Notes under the pieces: model-generated
What the model was told of the DNA's origin: nothing
Databases searched by the model: none
What the model saw: the letters and a program-made list of their open reading frames with translations, nothing else
Assembly: GCA_964515945.1 (NCBI GenBank)
Contig: CAZEWY010000148.1
Span: forward strand, 1-9,189
Length of the DNA: 9,189 bases
Direction of reading: 5' to 3'
Source of the DNA: CAYQQJ01 sp964515945
GTDB lineage: Bacteria; Pseudomonadota; Gammaproteobacteria; Pseudomonadales; Cellvibrionaceae
Position numbers and translations under genes: made by a program
In this document: piece by piece, positions 6,446-9,189 of the stretch
How the letters are laid out: each line of letters starts with the position of its first letter
How positions within the stretch are numbered: position 1 is the stretch's first letter

Positions 6446-6585
6446 GGGGTATGGCTTTCCAAGACACGCCGTAGACCCATCCATGGGGGCGACACCCGCA
6501 CCGACGTGCAGGATGCACTAGTGCCGTGATGGCATGGATGCCAATGAACGGCCCTGCGGGCGACGGTCTTGGAAAGCCATACCCC
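6446..6585. repeat. 140-base fold-back element with 20-bp perfect arms
   Basis: The arm 6446-6465 (GGGGTATGGCTTTCC then AAGAC) is the exact reverse complement of 6566-6585. The flanking bases do not pair. Pairing continues inward only imperfectly for about five more pairs. The 100 bases between the arms contain short hairpins: CCCA/TGGG (6476-6487), GTGCA/TGCAC (6506-6518), GGCAT/ATGCC (6531-6542) and GCCC/GGGC (6551-6561), plus the palindrome GCACTAGTGC (6515-6524). No coding frame spans it. It has the build of a dispersed intergenic repeat or a small non-autonomous fold-back mobile element. No target-site duplication is evident, and one copy cannot prove it is repeated. It fills most of the purB-roxA gap; the remaining bases up to 6648 show nothing further. 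Confidence 0.75.
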
Positions 6586-6648
6586 AAATCGGCCCTAAGC
6601 TGGATCAGGACCTTAAGTAAGTGCCATCAGTCCTAACCGCACACTCCC

Positions 6649-6655
6649 GGGAGAG
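6649..6655 (+). promoter_or_regulatory. Ribosome binding site for the roxA GTG start
   Basis: GGGAGAG ends five bases before GTG 6661. It is the best ribosome binding site in the window and favours the GTG over the later in-frame ATG at codon 19, which would cut into the conserved N-terminus. Confidence 0.75.
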
Positions 6656-6660
6656 ACCAA

Positions 6661-7833
6661 GTGTCCAGAGCGCAAAAGCATTCGGAAAATGGGCCTTTGA
6701 CTCACCTGGGCGATATGCCTATTGAGCAATTCCTGGCGGATTACTGGCAGAAGAAGCCACTGCTGGTCCGGCAGGCCTTTTCGGGATTCCAGTCGCCGGT
6801 ATCACCCGAAGAATTGGCCGGTTTCGCCTTGGAGGATGGTGTGGAGTCCCGCCTGGTCCAGGAAACTCCAAACAAGGATCCACTTCGCAGCGACTGGAAA
6901 GTCCAACAGGGTCCCCTGCCCGACACAGCCTTTACCGATCTCCCCAAAAGCCACTGGAGCCTGCTGATACAGGCTGTCGATCAGCTGGTGCCCGACGTGG
7001 GCGCCCTGCTCAACCATTTTCGATTTCTGCCCAACTGGCGGCTGGACGATATCATGGTGAGCTACGCAGCCGATCAAGGCGGTGTGGGTCCCCATTTTGA
7101 CTACTACGATGTGTTCCTGCTCCAGGGCGAGGGACAGCGACGCTGGCGGCTGGGACAGCACTGCGACAGCGGGACCGCCATGCGCACCGATACCGCGATG
7201 AATCTGCTCGCCGAATTCGACATCGAGGCTGAATACCTGCTGGAGCCCGGCGACCTCCTTTATGTGCCGCCGCAGCTGGCCCATTGGGGCATTGCCCAGA
7301 GCCCCTGCATCACCTACTCTATTGGCTTCCGCGCGCCCAGTTACAGTGAGCTGTTGCAGGATTTCAGCGATGAAATCGCCTCCCGACTGACACCGGACCA
7401 GCGCTATGGCGATAGCAGCATCACGCGACAGCTCCATCCGGGCGAGATTTCAACGGATGCGGTGGCGAGGGTTCAGGATATTCTGCTGCGCCTGACCCAG
7501 GATAAAGAGCTTATCGCCCATTGGCTGGGCAGCTATGGCACCCAAGCCAAACGCGAAACTGCTGAACTGGACGACCCGCTGGTACCGGATGCAGATATGA
7601 ATTCCGCGTCAGCCGTGCTAAAACTTAGGGTGCGCGCCGCCTATGTGGCGCAACCGGATGCGGCAGATCAGGCGATGCTCTATCTGGGCGGCGTCGGTCA
7701 CGATTGCAGTCTGGCCCTGGCCCAGGCTTTAAGTGCTTATCAGGCGGTGACAATTCGCGATTTTCCTGCACCAAATGACCAGGCTTTGTTGGCTGAGCTG
7801 GTCAGCAATGGATGGCTGTATTGCCTCGACTAG
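6661..7833 (+). CDS. roxA: Ribosomal protein uL16 3-hydroxylase, JmjC-like cupin (RoxA/YcfD)
   Basis: Iron(II)- and 2-oxoglutarate-dependent oxygenase; E. coli YcfD/RoxA hydroxylates Arg81 of ribosomal protein uL16. It has 390 residues, against 373 in E. coli. The iron triad is H145 and D147 in GVGPHFDYYDVF, plus H208 in PPQLAHWG. The strand RRWRLG (160-165) and the segment LEPGDLLYVPP (194-204) belong to the double-stranded beta helix. IGFRAPSYSEL (221-231) leads into the dimerisation region, and a winged-helix-like C-terminal domain ends at VSNGWLYCLD (381-390), as in YcfD. The N-terminus FLADYWQKKPLLVRQAF (24-40) is the usual family opening. It has a GTG start with a strong ribosome binding site. 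The fold-back element separates it from purB. The acetyltransferase gene follows after 17 bases, so they likely form an operon. Confidence 0.93.
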   Translation: MSRAQKHSENGPLTHLGDMPIEQFLADYWQKKPLLVRQAFSGFQSPVSPEELAGFALEDGVESRLVQETPNKDPLRSDWKVQQGPLPDTAFTDLPKSHWSLLIQAVDQLVPDVGALLNHFRFLPNWRLDDIMVSYAADQGGVGPHFDYYDVFLLQGEGQRRWRLGQHCDSGTAMRTDTAMNLLAEFDIEAEYLLEPGDLLYVPPQLAHWGIAQSPCITYSIGFRAPSYSELLQDFSDEIASRLTPDQRYGDSSITRQLHPGEISTDAVARVQDILLRLTQDKELIAHWLGSYGTQAKRETAELDDPLVPDADMNSASAVLKLRVRAAYVAQPDAADQAMLYLGGVGHDCSLALAQALSAYQAVTIRDFPAPNDQALLAELVSNGWLYCLD

Positions 7834-7850
7834 TTTCGGGAGGGCCCACT

Positions 7851-8798
7851 GTGACGACTCAAAACCTGAAGATCGAGCCGGTTTCCTGGCAGCAACACCG
7901 GGCCGACCTGGCGCGCATACGGCACCAGGTATTTGTGAGCGAACAAGGGGTTTCGCCTGAGGAGGAATGGGATGACGCGGACGAGGATGCCACTCAGTTT
8001 CTGGCCTTCCTGGACGGGCAACCCGTGGCTTGTGCGCGCCTGTTGAACAACGGCAAGATCGGGCGCATGGCTGTGCTGGCCAACTTCCGCGGCCGGGGCA
8101 TAGGCCGCGCCCTGTTGAATGAAGTCATCGCTTTTGCACGGGAGGCGGGCCATGGTGAGCTTTTTCTCGATGCCCAGACCCAGGCGATAGATTTCTATTT
8201 GCACTTCGGCTTCGTTGCTGAAGGACCCGAATTTCAGGATGCCGGCATCCCCCATCGACGGATGCATCTCAGGGACCTTCAGGATCTGAATATCAAGCTG
8301 GAAAATGCCGACCTTGAACCCTCTGTCACACGGCTACAGGGACCCAGTGAATGTGTGACGGCACTGCGGCAACTGATCGAGGACGGCCGGCGCTCGCTGG
8401 ATATTCTCAGCGACCAACTGACACCCCTGCTCTATACAGACGCCCCTCTGCTGGAGCAGATTTCCGCTCTGGCAAGACGCAGCCGGCAATCGAAAATTCG
8501 CATTCTGGTGCGCGACACCCGCCCGCTCAAGGGATACAGTCACGGATTGGTACAACTGGCACAGCGACTACCGTCCCGCATGGAAATACGCGGCCTGACG
8601 GAAATGCCGAAAGATCCCAATATGGGCTATTTTCTGGTGGATAAACAGGCGCTGGTCTTTTTCAACAGCGAAGCTGATTTCATGGGTTTCAGCAATCCCA
8701 ACGCCCGCGCCGAAGCTCGTAACCTGATGACCGAATTCGACCATTTGTGGGAGCACTATGGATTCACAGATCCCAATCTGAAGGTCATGAGTTTGTAG
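7851..8798 (+). CDS. GNAT acetyltransferase with C-terminal PLD-like domain lacking HKD motif
   Basis: Two-part protein of 315 residues. Residues 1-140 are a GNAT N-acetyltransferase: the opening IRHQVFVSEQGV (23-34), the strand ACARLL (60-65) and the acetyl-CoA loop R80-G-R-G83-I-G85 after RMAVLANF. The later helix and strand end at AIDFYLHFGFVAEG (112-125). The acceptor substrate is unknown. Residues 160-305 do not belong to GNAT. Their pattern, SLDILSDQL, then SKIRILVRDT, MEIRGL and MGYFLVDKQALVFF, ending in a helix with FDHLWEHY, resembles a phospholipase D-like unit. The catalytic HxK is missing, since MGYFLVD stands where it would be. This is inference from pattern. The start is GTG 7851 with GGGAGGG (7838-7844) upstream. 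A TTG at 7812 would overlap roxA. It is probably co-transcribed with roxA. Confidence 0.82.
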   Translation: MTTQNLKIEPVSWQQHRADLARIRHQVFVSEQGVSPEEEWDDADEDATQFLAFLDGQPVACARLLNNGKIGRMAVLANFRGRGIGRALLNEVIAFAREAGHGELFLDAQTQAIDFYLHFGFVAEGPEFQDAGIPHRRMHLRDLQDLNIKLENADLEPSVTRLQGPSECVTALRQLIEDGRRSLDILSDQLTPLLYTDAPLLEQISALARRSRQSKIRILVRDTRPLKGYSHGLVQLAQRLPSRMEIRGLTEMPKDPNMGYFLVDKQALVFFNSEADFMGFSNPNARAEARNLMTEFDHLWEHYGFTDPNLKVMSL

Positions 8799-8807
8799 CT
8801 ACAACTC
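8789..8807. other. Palindrome over two abutting convergent stop codons
   Basis: TTGTAGCTACAA (8793-8804) is a perfect 12-base palindrome centred on the junction of the two TAG stop codons. It is extended by GAG (8789-8791) and CTC (8805-8807) after one unpaired T. It is too short and lacks a T run, so it is a poor intrinsic terminator, but it is the only hairpin-like signal at this convergent junction. Confidence 0.5.
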
Positions 8808-9110
8808 CACGCCGAGCACATTGCCATCGTAGGCAATCGGGAAAAATTTCAGGGATCCGATAGTGCCCGCCAGCGGCCCCCGAGCCCGCCCGTCGGCAAG
8901 CCCGAATTCAATACCGTGCGCCCTGCAACGCAGAATACCATCGCACTGAACCGCGTCGGCCAAAGACGCATCCATATGAGGACAGCGATTCTCAATAAGA
9001 TAACTGCGGCCCTCCTGCTGAATCAGCAACAGTTGGTGCCCCGCCACGCGAAAGGCTTTCTGATAGCCATCATGCAAATGACTCAGCTTTTCCAGCGCGT
9101 AAAATGCCAT
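8799..9110 (-). CDS. Small Rieske-type [2Fe-2S] protein
   Basis: Ferredoxin-like Rieske protein of 103 residues. The cluster ligands are C43 and H45 in RCPHMDASL, and C62 and H65 in RCRAHGIEF, giving the CxH...CxxH pattern with 16 residues between the halves. The remaining sequence is the small Rieske fold only: no signal peptide, membrane anchor or catalytic oxygenase domain. It resembles the stand-alone Rieske ferredoxins that pass electrons to oxygenases or the NirD-type subunits, but no partner is encoded in the window, so its acceptor is unknown. The ATG at 9110 has AAGG five bases upstream, and GGAGG lies further back. It converges on the acetyltransferase gene with zero bases between the stop codons. 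Confidence 0.85.
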   Translation of the reverse strand: MAFYALEKLSHLHDGYQKAFRVAGHQLLLIQQEGRSYLIENRCPHMDASLADAVQCDGILRCRAHGIEFGLADGRARGPLAGTIGSLKFFPIAYDGNVLGVEL

Positions 9111-9152
9111 AGTTACCTTGCCTCCCAGGAGCCCATAAACCCTTCATTTTTT

Positions 9153-9180
9153 CTTGTCGCTTGCCGCTTGCAGCTTGTAG
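9153..9180. repeat. Four-copy imperfect heptamer tandem repeat
   Basis: Consecutive units CTTGTCG, CTTGCCG, CTTGCAG and CTTGTAG share CTTG and end in G. They are followed by the start of a fifth unit (CTC) near the window edge. The array lies 43 bases upstream of the Rieske gene, next to a run of six T. Copy number could vary by slippage. Whether more copies lie beyond 9189 cannot be seen. Confidence 0.7.
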
Positions 9181-9189
9181 CTCAACACC

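Noticed and set aside
5635..6501. Open frame of 288 codons on the minus strand across purB and the following gap.
   Set aside because: It is antisense to intact purB, starts inside the fold-back element region, and has no recognisable domain.
6403..6660. A CRISPR array or tRNA gene in the purB-roxA gap.
   Set aside because: The hairpins are not regularly spaced direct repeats and no tRNA cloverleaf or T-loop sequence can be found.
6802..7437. Open frame of 211 codons on the minus strand across roxA.
   Set aside because: It is antisense to the iron-binding core of roxA and has no independent coding signal.

Overview
The window reads as chromosomal DNA of a gammaproteobacterium, moderately GC-rich and densely coding. 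The cluster icd / rluE-nudJ-mnmA-hflD-purB is a conserved gammaproteobacterial arrangement. The neighbouring cspD-like gene, roxA-type cupin gene and acetyltransferase gene recall the pseudomonad/marine oligotroph side of the class rather than enterics. The genus cannot be fixed from the sequence alone. No phage, plasmid, CRISPR or transposase gene is visible.

Layout. At the left end a CspD-like cold-shock protein (62-355, +) converges on isocitrate dehydrogenase (icd, 493-1746, -), with a perfect 17-bp stem between them that can terminate from both sides. A 305-base gap (1747-2051) separates icd from a rightward gene train and probably holds back-to-back promoters plus a long icd leader. The train is rluE (23S rRNA pseudouridine synthase), nudJ (Nudix hydrolase), mnmA (tRNA 2-thiouridylase), hflD and purB (adenylosuccinate lyase). 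The first four are tightly spaced, and purB may also have its own promoter. A 258-base gap (6403-6660) follows, holding a purB terminator and a striking 140-base fold-back element with 20-bp perfect arms and several small internal hairpins. Then come roxA (uL16 arginine hydroxylase, GTG start) and a GNAT acetyltransferase with an extra C-terminal domain (GTG start, 17 bases further on). The acetyltransferase converges on a small Rieske-type iron-sulfur protein (8799-9110, -) with no base between the two stop codons. The right edge has a four-copy imperfect heptamer tandem repeat.

How the genes work together. Three genes modify the translation machinery: RluE acts on 23S rRNA, MnmA on the tRNA wobble uridine, and RoxA on ribosomal protein uL16. 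PurB supplies AMP and AICAR, and Icd feeds 2-oxoglutarate, which is the RoxA co-substrate. Most genes are ordinary housekeeping genes. The parts deserving a second look are the fold-back element, the unexplained C-terminal half of the acetyltransferase, and the regulatory gap between icd and rluE.
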